This document shows positions 19,672 through 29,984 of a stretch of DNA of 41,557 nt, piece after piece (positions within the stretch are counted from its first letter, which is position 1; the number at the start of each line of letters is the position of its first letter). The notes under the pieces were generated by a model that was not told the origin of the DNA, made no database searches, and saw only the letters and a list, made by a program, of their open reading frames with translations. A program made the position numbers and the translations under genes. Where the stretch lies: positions 1-41,557 of the forward strand of contig CALKXS010000022.1 of NCBI GenBank assembly GCA_938003745.1. The letters are read 5' to 3'. The stretch is from an uncultured Algibacter sp. Its GTDB lineage: Bacteria > Bacteroidota > Bacteroidia > Flavobacteriales > Flavobacteriaceae.

Positions 19672-20157
19672 ATGGCTGTACACAAGCTTATTCTTGACAA
19701 TGTTTTTGATGAAGTATGCGATACTTTAATTGCAATTCATTGTACTGTTGAAGATTATCGATTAGCTTATCTTTTAAATAATAATTTAGGAATAAGCTTA
19801 AAAAGAAAATCGTGTGATTTGGACTTTGATAGTGGTAAATCATCATTTTCAATATTTGATTGGGAAGACCAAAAACAGCTAATAACATGGAGTTTGGTAT
19901 CTAATATATGTGTAAAAGAAGTATATCAAGAAACTAAATCACAATCATTATTTAATTCAGAATATAAAACAACCAAGACATTTAATTTGGTACCAGAAAA
20001 AAAGCGGGTAAATTATTTTTTGAAAATAGAAAATGAATTAAGTGAAAATCAAGAAAAGTATATTATTAATAATATACTAAATATACCTCAAATAGCAACA
20101 GCCTATAGTATTGACTCATGTCAATTGAGGTCTAAAGACAATTTAATTTTTAGCTAA
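19672..20157 (+). CDS. IPExxxVDY-like family protein (conserved Bacteroidota hypothetical upstream of pyk)
   Basis: 'LVPEKKRVNYFLKIENEL' motif and position directly overlapping the pyk start. Confidence 0.7.
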   Translation: MAVHKLILDNVFDEVCDTLIAIHCTVEDYRLAYLLNNNLGISLKRKSCDLDFDSGKSSFSIFDWEDQKQLITWSLVSNICVKEVYQETKSQSLFNSEYKTTKTFNLVPEKKRVNYFLKIENELSENQEKYIINNILNIPQIATAYSIDSCQLRSKDNLIFS

Positions 20158-21599
20158 TGTCAGTAAACAAGAAAACCAAAATAGTAGCCACGTTAGGACC
20201 TGCTTCTAGTTCAAAAGAAGTTTTAAAAGGAATGCTAGATGAAGGCGTGAATGTATTTAGAATTAACTTTTCGCATGCAGATTATAGTGATGTAACAGAG
20301 CGAATTAATATAATTAGAGAGCTTAACAAAGAATATGGTTATAACGCTGCTATTTTAGGAGACTTACAAGGACCAAAACTTCGTGTTGGAGTTATGAAGG
20401 AGGAAGTGGTTGTAAAACCTGGAGATGAAATTATTTTTGCGACAGGAGAACGTTTTGAAGGAACAAAAGAGCGTGTTTACATGACTTATAATAGTTTTCC
20501 TCAAGATGCAAATCCAGGAGAACGTATTCTTTTAGACGACGGAAAGTTAATTTTTGAAGTAGTTTCTTCAGATAGAAAAACCGAAGTAAAAGCAAAAGTT
20601 ATTCAAGGTGGGCCATTAAAGTCTAAAAAAGGAGTAAACTTACCGAACACCAATATATCTCAGCCAGCGCTTACAGAGAAAGACATTGAAGATGCTATTT
20701 TTGCCGTTAGTCAGAAAGTAGATTGGATTGCTTTATCTTTTGTACGTCATGCAGAAGATTTAATGCAATTAAGAGATTTAATCAAAAAGCATAGTGAATT
20801 CAAAATTCCAATTATTGCTAAAATAGAAAAACCAGAAGCTGTTGAAAATATTGATAAAATAGTTTCTCAGTGTGATGGTTTAATGGTAGCTCGTGGAGAT
20901 CTTGGTGTAGAAGTTCCTGCAGAGGAAGTTCCGCTTATCCAAAAGCAATTAGTATTACGTGCTAAAAAAGCAAGAATACCAGTAATTATTGCAACACAGA
21001 TGATGGAAACTATGATAGATAGTTTAACACCAACTAGAGCAGAAGTAAATGATGTAGCAAACTCTGTTATGGATGGTGCCGATGCTGTAATGTTATCTGG
21101 AGAGACTTCTGTTGGACAATATCCAGTGCAAGTTATTAAGCAAATGGCAGATATTTTGAGAAGTGTAGAAGGTTCTAATTTAATTCAAGTACCTCAATTA
21201 CCGCCACATATTCGTACAAACCGTTATATAACAAAATCTATTTGTTATCATGCAGCACTTATGGCAAACGAAATTAATGCAAGTGCTATATCAACTTTAA
21301 CAAATAGTGGATATACAGCATTTCAAATTTCAGCTTGGAGACCATCATGCGACATTTTAGTGTTTACATCTAACAAACAAATTTTAACGCGTTTAAGTTT
21401 ACTTTGGGGCGTTAAGGCATTCTATTATGATAAGTTTGTAAGTACAGACGAAACTATAGAAGATGTAAACAAGATAGCCTGTCAAAAAGGATACCTAGAA
21501 GAAGGTGATATGCTTATTAGTTTAGCAGCAATGCCTATTCAAGAAAAGGGAATGGTAAATACACTACGTGTTACCGAAATAAAATCTTGTAACTTATAG
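20157..21599 (+). CDS. pyk: Pyruvate kinase
   Basis: 'KTKIVATLGPASSS', 'FRINFSHADY', 'GDLQGPKLRVG', 'MVARGDLGVEVPAEEVPLIQKQLV', 'MLSGETSVGQYPV'. Confidence 0.97.
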   Translation: MSVNKKTKIVATLGPASSSKEVLKGMLDEGVNVFRINFSHADYSDVTERINIIRELNKEYGYNAAILGDLQGPKLRVGVMKEEVVVKPGDEIIFATGERFEGTKERVYMTYNSFPQDANPGERILLDDGKLIFEVVSSDRKTEVKAKVIQGGPLKSKKGVNLPNTNISQPALTEKDIEDAIFAVSQKVDWIALSFVRHAEDLMQLRDLIKKHSEFKIPIIAKIEKPEAVENIDKIVSQCDGLMVARGDLGVEVPAEEVPLIQKQLVLRAKKARIPVIIATQMMETMIDSLTPTRAEVNDVANSVMDGADAVMLSGETSVGQYPVQVIKQMADILRSVEGSNLIQVPQLPPHIRTNRYITKSICYHAALMANEINASAISTLTNSGYTAFQISAWRPSCDILVFTSNKQILTRLSLLWGVKAFYYDKFVSTDETIEDVNKIACQKGYLEEGDMLISLAAMPIQEKGMVNTLRVTEIKSCNL

Positions 21600-21607
21600 A
21601 AAAATTT

Positions 21608-21723
21608 GGGCGTTACCACAAGGGTCGCGCTTTACACTATAATATCTTTTAAACACAAATAAGCAGCCAGTTGGTTGCTTATTTGTGTTTAAAAGGATGC
21701 CACTACAATCGCTAACGCGGGCA
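21608..21723. repeat. Structured palindromic intergenic element with 23-bp central hairpin
   Basis: GGGCGTTACCACAAGGGTCGCGCTTTACACTATAATAT + [CTTTTAAACACAAATAAGCAGCC-AGTT-GGTTGCTTATTTGTGTTTAAAAG] + GATGCCACTACAATCGCTAACGCGGGCA; outer GCGTTA/TAACGC complementarity. Confidence 0.75.
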
Positions 21724-21869
21724 TAATTATTTTGCTATATGTTTTAGTTCTAGACTATGTCGTTTTTTTGGAGGGATTCGTTTAACTGTTTTACAGATAT
21801 AAAATCGTTTCAATGTTTTATCTCTAAAATTAAATAACAACTTGATGGTTGTTAATAGTTTAAAAGAAG

Positions 21870-22967
21870 TCAAAAGCCAAACTTCAGCTGTACACTCACA
21901 CTTTTATGTTCAGGTTTTTTCTTTGTTTCAGTATTTAAGTTAGATATAGAGATACCTAATAAACGCACCGAATTATTTAAACGTTCTTGATATAATAAGT
22001 CTTTAGCGGTTTCTAGAATAATGCTTTTATCACTTAAAAAATATGGAAGTGTTTTACTTCTGGTTTGTAAAGTGAAATCACTGTACTTTATTTTTAAAGT
22101 AACCGTTTTTCCTGCAACTTTACTTTTGTTTAATCTACGTGATATTTCAGCGGCAATATGCTCTAATTTTTCAAGCATAAAAACTTCGCTAGATAAGTTT
22201 TCGCTAAACGTACGCTCTGCAGCTAAAGATTTACGTATTCTGTTTGGTTTAACTTCACCTCTATGAATACCTCTTACCACATAATAATAATAACGACCAG
22301 ATTTACCAAAATGAGCACCTAAATATTCAATAGATTTTGTTTTTAAATCTTTACCCGTAAAAATACCTTGTTGATACATTTTTTCAGCAGTAACCTTACC
22401 AACACCATAAAATCTCCTGATATCTAAATCTTCTAAAAAGGAAATAACTTCTTCTGGGTTTACAATTTTTTGCCCGTTGGGTTTATTGTAATCACTAGCA
22501 ATTTTGGCAACAAATTTATTTATAGAAATACCTGCCGACGCCGTTAGACCAACCTCGTTAAAAATACGTTCTCTAATTTCTTTTGCAATTAAAGATGCAC
22601 TGGGGTTTCCTTTTTTGTTTTCGGTTACATCAAGATAGGCTTCGTCTAAAGATAAAGGCTCAACCAAATCTGTATAATCATAAAATATTTTTCTAATTTT
22701 TTTAGAAATCTCTGTATACCGTTCAAAATGTGGTTTAACAAAAATAAGTTCTGGGCATAATTTGGCAGCTAAGTTTCCAGACATGGCGCTTTTTACTCCA
22801 AATTTTCTAGCTTCATAACTAGCGGCACTAATAACTCCACGTTTTCCGCCGCCACCAACAGCAATAGGTTTACCTTTTAAATCTGGATTATCTATTTGCT
22901 CTACAGACGCGTAAAACGCATCCATATCTACATGAATAATTTTTCTTATTGGTAAATCGACAGACAT
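21870..22967 (-). CDS. dinB: DNA polymerase IV (Y-family)
   Basis: 'IIHVDMDAFYASVEQIDNPDLKGKPIAVGG', 'EPLSLDEAYLDVTE', 'SAGISINKFVAKIASDYNKPNG'. Confidence 0.95.
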   Translation of the reverse strand: MSVDLPIRKIIHVDMDAFYASVEQIDNPDLKGKPIAVGGGGKRGVISAASYEARKFGVKSAMSGNLAAKLCPELIFVKPHFERYTEISKKIRKIFYDYTDLVEPLSLDEAYLDVTENKKGNPSASLIAKEIRERIFNEVGLTASAGISINKFVAKIASDYNKPNGQKIVNPEEVISFLEDLDIRRFYGVGKVTAEKMYQQGIFTGKDLKTKSIEYLGAHFGKSGRYYYYVVRGIHRGEVKPNRIRKSLAAERTFSENLSSEVFMLEKLEHIAAEISRRLNKSKVAGKTVTLKIKYSDFTLQTRSKTLPYFLSDKSIILETAKDLLYQERLNNSVRLLGISISNLNTETKKKPEHKSVSVQLKFGF

Positions 22968-23042
22968 ACCGTAAATTTAGGGATTAAATGCCTTTTAAAT
23001 CATTAAATTTTTAAAGGTTATAAATTTTATTTGGAATATTTG

Positions 23043-23513
23043 ATGATAGAAATAGAACGTAAATTCTTAGTGAATTCTTCAAAATATAAAGAGGAAGCTT
23101 TTAAACAAACCGAAATTATTCAGGGGTTTTTAAATACGCATAAAGAGAGAACAGTAAGAGTTAGAGTAAAAGGAAGTAAAGGATTTTTAACTGTTAAAGG
23201 AAAATCTACAAGCGATGGATTATCGCGTTTCGAATGGGAAAAAGAAATTCCAGTAGAAGAAGCTAGGTCGTTATTAAAACTTTCTGAAGAAGGTGTTATA
23301 GATAAGATACGTTACGAAGTTAAAATTGGCGCTCACGTTTATGAAGTTGATGAATTTTTTGGAGATAATGAAGGTTTGATTGTTGCAGAAGTTGAGTTGA
23401 ATTCTGAAAATGAGACGTTCTCAAAGCCAGATTGGTTGGCTAAAGAAGTAACGGGAGAGGTTAAATATTATAACTCACAGTTGAGTAAAGCGCCATACAG
23501 TACATGGTCTTAA
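23043..23513 (+). CDS. CYTH-domain protein
   Basis: 'MIEIERKFLV', 'TVRVRVKGSKGFLTVKG', 'EVDEFFGDNEGLIVAEVEL'. Confidence 0.9.
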   Translation: MIEIERKFLVNSSKYKEEAFKQTEIIQGFLNTHKERTVRVRVKGSKGFLTVKGKSTSDGLSRFEWEKEIPVEEARSLLKLSEEGVIDKIRYEVKIGAHVYEVDEFFGDNEGLIVAEVELNSENETFSKPDWLAKEVTGEVKYYNSQLSKAPYSTWS

Positions 23514-23541
23514 AATAATTACAGTTTAAACATTTTAAGTT

Positions 23542-23700
23542 ATGAAGAATTCTGTTTTTTTATTGATGCTAGTGCTATTGGTTATAGCTTGTAAAAAGGA
23601 ACAAAAAGCACCCAATATTGAACCAGTAGAAGCATCGGTTAAAATTATTGAGAAGATAATCGATACGATTATTGTTAAAGAACTTAGATTCAAGCTATAA
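23542..23700 (+). CDS. Small putative lipoprotein (52 aa)
   Basis: Translated by eye: MKNSVFLLMLVLLVIACKKEQKAPNIEPVEASVKIIEKIIDTIIVKELRFKL*; lipobox VIAC. Missing from the supplied ORF track, which shows an antisense ORF here. Confidence 0.5.
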   Translation: MKNSVFLLMLVLLVIACKKEQKAPNIEPVEASVKIIEKIIDTIIVKELRFKL

Positions 23701-23934
23701 ACTTTATTGTCTATTTTTTGTATTAAGAATCTAGATAAATTCATTCTTCCATTACAAGAAGCTGGTGGTGCAATAATTAAAATATGCTAAGTACATGACA
23801 AAAACTGAAATATATTAGTATAATTTTGATTTTAAGGGTTTAACAAAACACTAGCTACAAAAGAAAGTTCATATTTAAAGATACTTTTGGCTTTTCTGCC
23901 GACACTATCCTATAAAGTGTGTAAGTTTAAAATA

Positions 23935-24432
23935 TAGAGGGTTTAACTTTTTTAAAGTTGAACCCTTTTTTCAAATATAGTCAAAAATTGATTTAGTATA
24001 ATTCCCCAATTTCTAATTGGCATAGTCCATTTTTAGTTGATTCTCTCAAGGCAAAAAAAGTCGATTTCATTACAGCTTAATCTGTAGGAAAAGAGAGTTT
24101 GTTTTTTAGTATATTTTCTAATCTTACCATTTAGGCTTTCAATAAGATTAGTAGTGTAAATAATTTTTCTAATCTCTACAGGAAATTCATAAAAAGCGAT
24201 GAGTTCTTCCCAGTTATCCCTCCAACCTTTAATGGCATAAGTATATTTAGATTCCCATTTTTGAGCAAAATCATTTAAAGCAGCTTCGGCAGCCTCTCTT
24301 GTGGGAGCATCATAGATGTTTTTCATGTCTTTAGAGAACTCTTTTTTATCTCTCCACACTACATATCTATAGGTATTTCTTATTTGATGTACCACACAAA
24401 TTTGTGTGGTTGATTCGGGGAATACATTTTTC
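23935..24432 (-). pseudogene. IS256-family transposase C-terminal remnant
   Basis: 'FPESTTQICVVHQIRNTYRYVVWRDKKEFSKDMKNIYDAPTREAAEAALNDFAQKW...IIYTTNLIESLNGKIRKYTK'; frameshifted C-term 'RNWGIILNQFLTIFEKRVQL' in another frame. Confidence 0.85.
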
Positions 24433-24690
24433 ATATAGCATTTCAAAGGCTTTATCGATACCAAATTTTAACTTATGGAAAAGAGTTCCCGAGGTTGTTG
24501 ACTCGTCAAAGCCACATTTACTGCATCGTTTACTAAAAGGTTGTTTTCCTTTTATATATTTTTCATAATTACATCGATTACAGCTGTAACCTGATGACCA
24601 CTTGAGCTCAGCTAAAAAACGATAACAATCTTCTTGAGTTTGGAGTTTATCTTTAAATATCTGTCTATCAAGTTCTTTTAAAATTTTCAT
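24433..24690 (-). pseudogene. IS1595-family transposase N-terminal remnant (zinc ribbon)
   Basis: 'WSSGYSCNRCNYEKYIKGKQPFSKRCSKCGFDESTTSGTLFHKLKFGIDKAFEML'; fused at ~24432 to the IS256 fragment. Confidence 0.75.
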
Positions 24691-24939
24691 CTTATTAGGA
24701 TTTGTATAGAATTAACAAAACAAAATACTCATATACAATTATTTGAGATCTAAATGGGTAACTCTATTTCTTTATAAGTCTTAACAACTACCATAGCTCA
24801 AGGCACTTTAGGAAAAACTTGTACTATCCGTATCTATTAACCCTCAAAAGCACAGAGGTGTCCATGACTGCATTATCTGCCACTTTTAGACTCCATAACT
24901 CGCCATATCTTTACGATACCTCATCATAAGCTCTAAAAT

Positions 24940-25752
24940 TCAAGTATAAATCAATATTTTTATAGCTTTTGACATTAACATCTCTTTTAATTTGGTCCTT
25001 CTTCGCATCTGCATGACCGTTAGTGTAATGCTAAACACCAATCTTTCTAAGAATATATTCATATTTCTCATAAGTACCCAAAGTACGCACTCTTATTTCG
25101 CTACTTGCATTTTCTCCCAAAAGCTGCCTATCACGAATCAAAGCTACTTTTAAGTCTTTTTCAGCAACAGAAATTGCAGCTATACAACCGGCAAGACCTC
25201 CACTAGAAATAACCAAATTATATGCTTTAGTTTCTTCAGAACCATTTCCTTTTACAATAATATCTTTACGTCATTTATTCAACTTATTTTCTGATAACGG
25301 GGGACTTCTTTAGATGTTGAAAAATAAATAGCATTACATCTACTATTAAACCCTGTTAAATCTACTAATTCAACATTAAATCTTGTTTTTTTTTTATCTT
25401 AATCTCATCTACATCCTCCCATCCCCATTCTGAGCGCAACTCTAATGCTTTTCAAAAGTCTTATTATTAATTTTTAGTTGAAATTCGCCTCGAGCCTCCC
25501 AATTTCCTGACGCTCAATTCATAGTCCTAACCCAAACGTGATACTTCCTTTCTTTATTAAAATACACTTTTGTTTTAGCGTTTTCAATTTTTACACCCAT
25601 ACCATGATATGAAGACCCCATTTGTTATTCAAATTGGGGGTCTACAACCAAACCACCAACATCTTCAAAACCTTCAGCTTCCAACAATATGTTTTGAAAA
25701 AAAATAAACTGGACGTTAAAAGAAACACTAGTATCTTACTACAAAAATTCAT
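24940..25752 (-). pseudogene. Decayed FAD-dependent oxidoreductase (FAD_oxidored family, secreted)
   Basis: Across frames: signal peptide 'MNFCSKILVFLLTSSLFFF', 'EAEGFEDVGGLVVDPQFE', 'HGMGVKIENAKTKVYFNKERKYHVWVRTMN', 'NVELVDLTGFNSRCNAIYFSTSKE', 'LVISSGGLAGCIAAISVAEKDLKVALIRDRQLLGENASSEIRV', 'YTNGHADAKKDQIKRD', 'NIDLYLNFRAYD'. Confidence 0.7.
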
Positions 25753-25914
25753 AAGTCTTTAGAATTAAAACAAAACACATTATAGCTTTTTAAGCTAAAC
25801 TCAAAGTTATTAATAAATATACCAAACTATAGCCTCACCAAAACTTAACGGAAACGTTTTCAATATAATATTTTAAGAATAAATTATTTGAGTTATATGC
25901 TTAGTATCTGTTTT

Positions 25915-26655
25915 ATTTGATTTTGATAAATCGGATTATCGTTTTATGAAAGATACTTTGTTGAAATTAAGATCTATTAATTCTAAAACAGAATTCATCA
26001 AAATAAGCTTGTATACGCCATTTACTTACATGATCTGGACTGCTCCTAATTAAGACTTCTCTTATATAATTAGAATATGTAGTTGTTTAAGATTCTTTCC
26101 ATTATTACTATCTTTCTGTTCAATATTGTAAACCTTTTTTAAAGGTTCATAACCTCTCCATTTATCAGTCACTATTTTTGCATACCTACTAATATCTTCT
26201 TCGAAAATGAGCGTTAAAGATTTCGAAAAATAATATTTTAAGCCCTTAATATATACTCGTTTTACTTTGTTATTATCACTTCTTTATACTGCTATAACTG
26301 CCTTTTTATTCTTTGCATCATGACTTCGACCTTGTTTAGCTTCTTCTTTTCCATCAACAGTAAACTTATCAATATGAACTAATTCTGATAAAGGACATTT
26401 TTAGCTACTTGACATTGCTTTTCTAGCTTTTTGCATAAAACACCATGCAGTTCCTTGACTAATACTAAATCGTTTTCCCCCATTTGAATACTAGAAATAC
26501 TTTTACTACTTGTGTTCATTTTGCCATTTTGTTTTTTTGCTAGATAAGCCTTGCAAGCTTAATCGTTTGGTAATTCTTTTATAAAGGATAGCATATCTTG
26601 TCCTGTAAATTGAAGCTTAAGTCAAGCTTTTAGAATAATAAGATACAGGAATTAA
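25915..26655 (-). pseudogene. Decayed IS1595-family transposase
   Basis: Frames give 'GQDMLSFIKELPND.ACKAYLAK', 'LHGVLCKKLEKQCQVAK', 'FSKSLTLIFEEDISRYAKIVTDKWRGYEPLKKVYNIEQKDSNNGKNLKQLHILI', 'YFDEFCFRINRS'. Confidence 0.7.
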
Positions 26656-26700
26656 ATGACTAACTCAATAAATCACTATTATTACATAAAATTCTAATTA

Positions 26701-27060
26701 ATGATAAAAAAAATATACTACTTAGAAACCTGCAGTACCTGTATAAGGATTTTGAAAGAACTAAATCTTCCTTCAGATTTTATTTTACAAGACATAAAAA
26801 CAAATGAAATAACTGTAGAACAACTTGAAGACATGTACGCACTTTCTGAAAGTTATGAATCACTATTTAGTAAACGCTCTAAACTTTATAAAGAAATGGA
26901 TTTAAAAAACCAGAAACTTACTGAGCGTGATTACAAACAGTATATATTAGAGCATTATACTTTTTTAAGCAGACCTGTTTTTATAATTGGTAATGCCATT
27001 TTTATTGGGAATTCTAAGAAAAACGTTGAAACCGTAAAAGAAAAAATTAAAACACTATAA
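26701..27060 (+). CDS. ArsC/Spx-family (arsenate reductase-like) thioredoxin-fold protein
   Basis: 'YYLETCSTCIRILKELNLPSDFILQDIKTNEIT', 'HYTFLSRPVFIIGNAIFIGNSKKNV'. Confidence 0.8.
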   Translation: MIKKIYYLETCSTCIRILKELNLPSDFILQDIKTNEITVEQLEDMYALSESYESLFSKRSKLYKEMDLKNQKLTERDYKQYILEHYTFLSRPVFIIGNAIFIGNSKKNVETVKEKIKTL

Positions 27061-27090
27061 AAAACTCTGCATTCTTAATAAGAAAAAAGG

Positions 27091-27270
27091 TGGACTTACT
27101 ATATTATACTGGACATAAAGTTGAGAGAATTGTTGCTACATAATTTAACTTTGAATTATGAAAAAACGATATAGAAATTACAGTCAGTCATTTAAACAAA
27201 AGGCTGTAGAATTAAGCTTTCTTAGAAACAATGTTAAACAAGTATGTGAAGAACTAGATATTCCATATTA
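27091..27270 (+). mobile_element. IS3-family remnant (terminal repeat plus start of orfA)
   Basis: TGGACTTACTATATTA... MKKRYRNYSQSFKQKAVELSFLRNNVKQVCEELDIPY then stop; parallels 1934-2115. Confidence 0.8.
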
Positions 27271-27373
27271 GGTTTACCCATTTAGATCCCGTTTAGTTGA
27301 ATTTGCTTTAAATAGATTTTAAATATTATTAGTTAATTTCTTATTCTACTTATAGTTCTTTACTGCTGTGTGT

Positions 27374-28085
27374 TTAAGCTAGATTAATTTTAATTATATT
27401 GATATCTCTTTTAAAAACAAAATAGTTTAGGTATTGAATCATAATAAAAGTAGTTATTTTAGAGAGCATTCTAGTAGCTAATCTTAAAAAAGATTTAGCA
27501 GGGTTAGTATTCAATAAAAACCGTCCATGTAATTGCGATAAATTAGTTTCAATACGCTTTCTTATTTTACTTTTTGCCTTTGAGAAAGCCACATAATTAT
27601 GTTGGTTTTTTCGCATTGGGATTGACAAATTTATATTTGAATTTGTGAAAAAATCTAACTGACAATCCGCAGCAACCTAGCCTTCATATGCAATCAATGT
27701 GTAATTTTTCAAATTATATTTCACATCTTTTAGGTAATTTACATCGTGAATATATGCACCTGCCAAATCAAATGAATGAAACACATCATTCTTGTCACAA
27801 ACTACATGCAATTTATAACCGTAATATCTAGAATTTTGAGAAGTACAATAGCAAAATATAGGTTTAACTTGATAAGTAGAGCAAATTTTGGAACGTACAT
27901 CTCTTGCATATTTACAAATAGAAGTTGACACTGAATCCTATTACAAAAGCATCTGCAAATTCAACAAACATTTCACTAATACGTTTTCTTATAGATTCGG
28001 TATAATTCAATAGTTTTTTGTTTCTTTTATTATAAACGCTTCGTTTAATCTTAAATTCTAGATCAGTGTTTTTTTAACATCTAAA
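27374..28085 (-). pseudogene. Decayed IS982-family transposase
   Basis: 'STSICKYARDVRSKICSTYQ...YYGYKLHVVCDKNDVFHSFDLAGAYIHDVNYLKDVKYNLKNYTLIA' and 'SIPMRKNQHNYVAFSKAKSKIRKRIETNLSQLHGRFLLNTNPAKSF'. Confidence 0.75.
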
Positions 28086-28399
28086 CAACTATAAATAAGT
28101 ATTTACATATATATATATTCAGCAGTAAGATTAGGACTTACTAGTTCTATATTTTCTAGTTTTGGCTTTGTAATTTAAGCAAAACTCTCAATATATCCAC
28201 ATGTTTCTTTAAGGTTATTCAAAATAATTTCGTAATTTTAGATAAGATTACTTATTAGATTTAACTAATTTATATTCAATTAAATAAATAAAATCTATGC
28301 TGCTTGAGCAATATTTTTTATAAATACAGAACAGGCAGTTCTTATTACACTACTAATTAGTATCTCTCTATTTCCCTAAGAATTCAATACAAGTTCCTT

Positions 28400-29165
28400 A
28401 CCTTCAAAGACACCTGTCTTAGTTAACGGTATATATAGAAGGCTATCAAACATTTGATGTAATTCGAGCAGTTGTAGTAGGCACTGTAATTATAGTATCT
28501 TTAAATCACAAAAAAGGAATCTCTTTTGAAGCACAAAAAGATTTAATTAAAAAATCTAGCCTTATTGCTGATTCTGGTCTTTTTATTATTTACTTTAGGT
28601 TAATAGCTGTTTGTAGTTTTTACGAATCTGAAATAAATTATAGATAGCACTCTAAGTAATTATATGTAACGCACTTCACTTTTAAGACGCATCAACACAA
28701 CAACTTTAGGAGTATTTAGTAATACATTTTTTAGTATATTAATTTTATTAGCTTGTTCTCAACTGCCGTAGGCATTATTGCCAGTACTGCAGATTATTTT
28801 AAAAGCACTTACGCTTTAACTGCTATAACAGCTTGCGTATTGGGTATTATCATTGTCCAGCTAAATTTTCATTCTATAATAGTTTTGGCATTTCCCATTT
28901 TATTATTTATCTACCTAATAACCATTGTTTTAATACTTTTAAATGTCATTCCAGACAAATGGGCTTCTCCATTAATATTCAAAACAGTGATAGCAATTAC
29001 TATTCTTTTTAGCATACCAGATGCACTAAATTTTGTTAGTCCATCAGATAATATGAAAACCATCATAAGTCATATTCCTCTTGGAAATTATAGCTTAGCC
29101 TGAGTATTACCTGCTTTAATTTCTTTTATCTTTATAAATATAAAACAACAAAAACTAACTAATTA
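28400..29165 (+). pseudogene. Decayed branched-chain amino acid carrier (BrnQ/LIVCS-like), C-terminal part
   Basis: Frames give 'EGYQTFDVIRAVVVGTVIIVSLNHKKGISFEAQKDLIKKSSLIADSGLFIIYF', 'FSTAVGIIASTADYFK...PLGNYSLA' then TGA and 'VLPALISFIFINIKQQKLTN*'. Confidence 0.65.
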
Positions 29166-29190
29166 AGAAATATTAAATCAAATACGAAGT

Positions 29191-29847
29191 TTAGTTTTTC
29201 ACCTTTTTAATAGCGGTAAAAGCCTTATCAACAAATTCATCTTCCACCAGAATAGTGAACTCATTGGTTGTCGAAAGCACCTCATAAAGCACAACACCTT
29301 CCCAAGCTAATCGTTTAAAAAAATGATAATACAATCCTGCAATTTTCGAGTTATCTTGAGGCAAATTAATACTAATAGCAGATAATCCTTCTTGAATTGC
29401 AATAAAACTTTCTTTTTTTAAATGCCCTCTTAAAAAATCATTTAAACTACTCGAAACTACAATGTTACTTTCATGTATTCCTCTAGTAAACGTATAAAAC
29501 AACTTAGACTCTTCATTTATTCGCTCTAATATTTTTGCATGATTATCTATAAGAGTTTCTGAGTTTCGAACAGTAAAATCAGTTAAATTAGAGCGCACAG
29601 TAATATCTCCTAAATTTTGAATTACTCTACGCATTTTAATAGAATTTGACAATGTAACCGGAGGGCTGTAACGCCTTAAAGCCATCATTATAGCTCCAGG
29701 TTTCACATCTTTTTTAAGCATTTTACTTATAGGTTCAGTTAGCTCAATTGCCAAAGCACTAAAATTTATAATATTTCTTGACAACGCTTCTTCCAAGTAA
29801 GGTTGCGTTATTAAAATATCTTCTACACAGTTAGATACAGTTTTCAT
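29191..29847 (-). CDS. Conserved hypothetical protein, divergent from aspartate kinase gene
   Basis: Intact 218-aa ORF; possible ACT-like C-term ('GLSAISINLPQDNSKIAGLYYHFFKRLAWEGVVLYEVLSTTNEFTILVEDEFVDKAFTAI'). Confidence 0.75.
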   Translation of the reverse strand: MKTVSNCVEDILITQPYLEEALSRNIINFSALAIELTEPISKMLKKDVKPGAIMMALRRYSPPVTLSNSIKMRRVIQNLGDITVRSNLTDFTVRNSETLIDNHAKILERINEESKLFYTFTRGIHESNIVVSSSLNDFLRGHLKKESFIAIQEGLSAISINLPQDNSKIAGLYYHFFKRLAWEGVVLYEVLSTTNEFTILVEDEFVDKAFTAIKKVKN

Positions 29848-29984
29848 GTTAATTATTTAACAATTTGTGATAAATATAAGCATTTTTTTAAATAAATAGT
29901 GTTTTTAAAGTAACCCGCTCTAATTTTGCATCTCATTATTCATTCATTATGTGAATTTTGATTTAAATTTTAAAGGAAAAATTA

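Noticed and set aside
29090-29110. TGA at a Trp position in BrnQ suggesting stop-codon reassignment
   Set aside because: Neighbouring intact genes use TGG for Trp and TGA as a stop (for example the hydrolase), and the same pseudogene has frameshifts; ordinary decay explains it.
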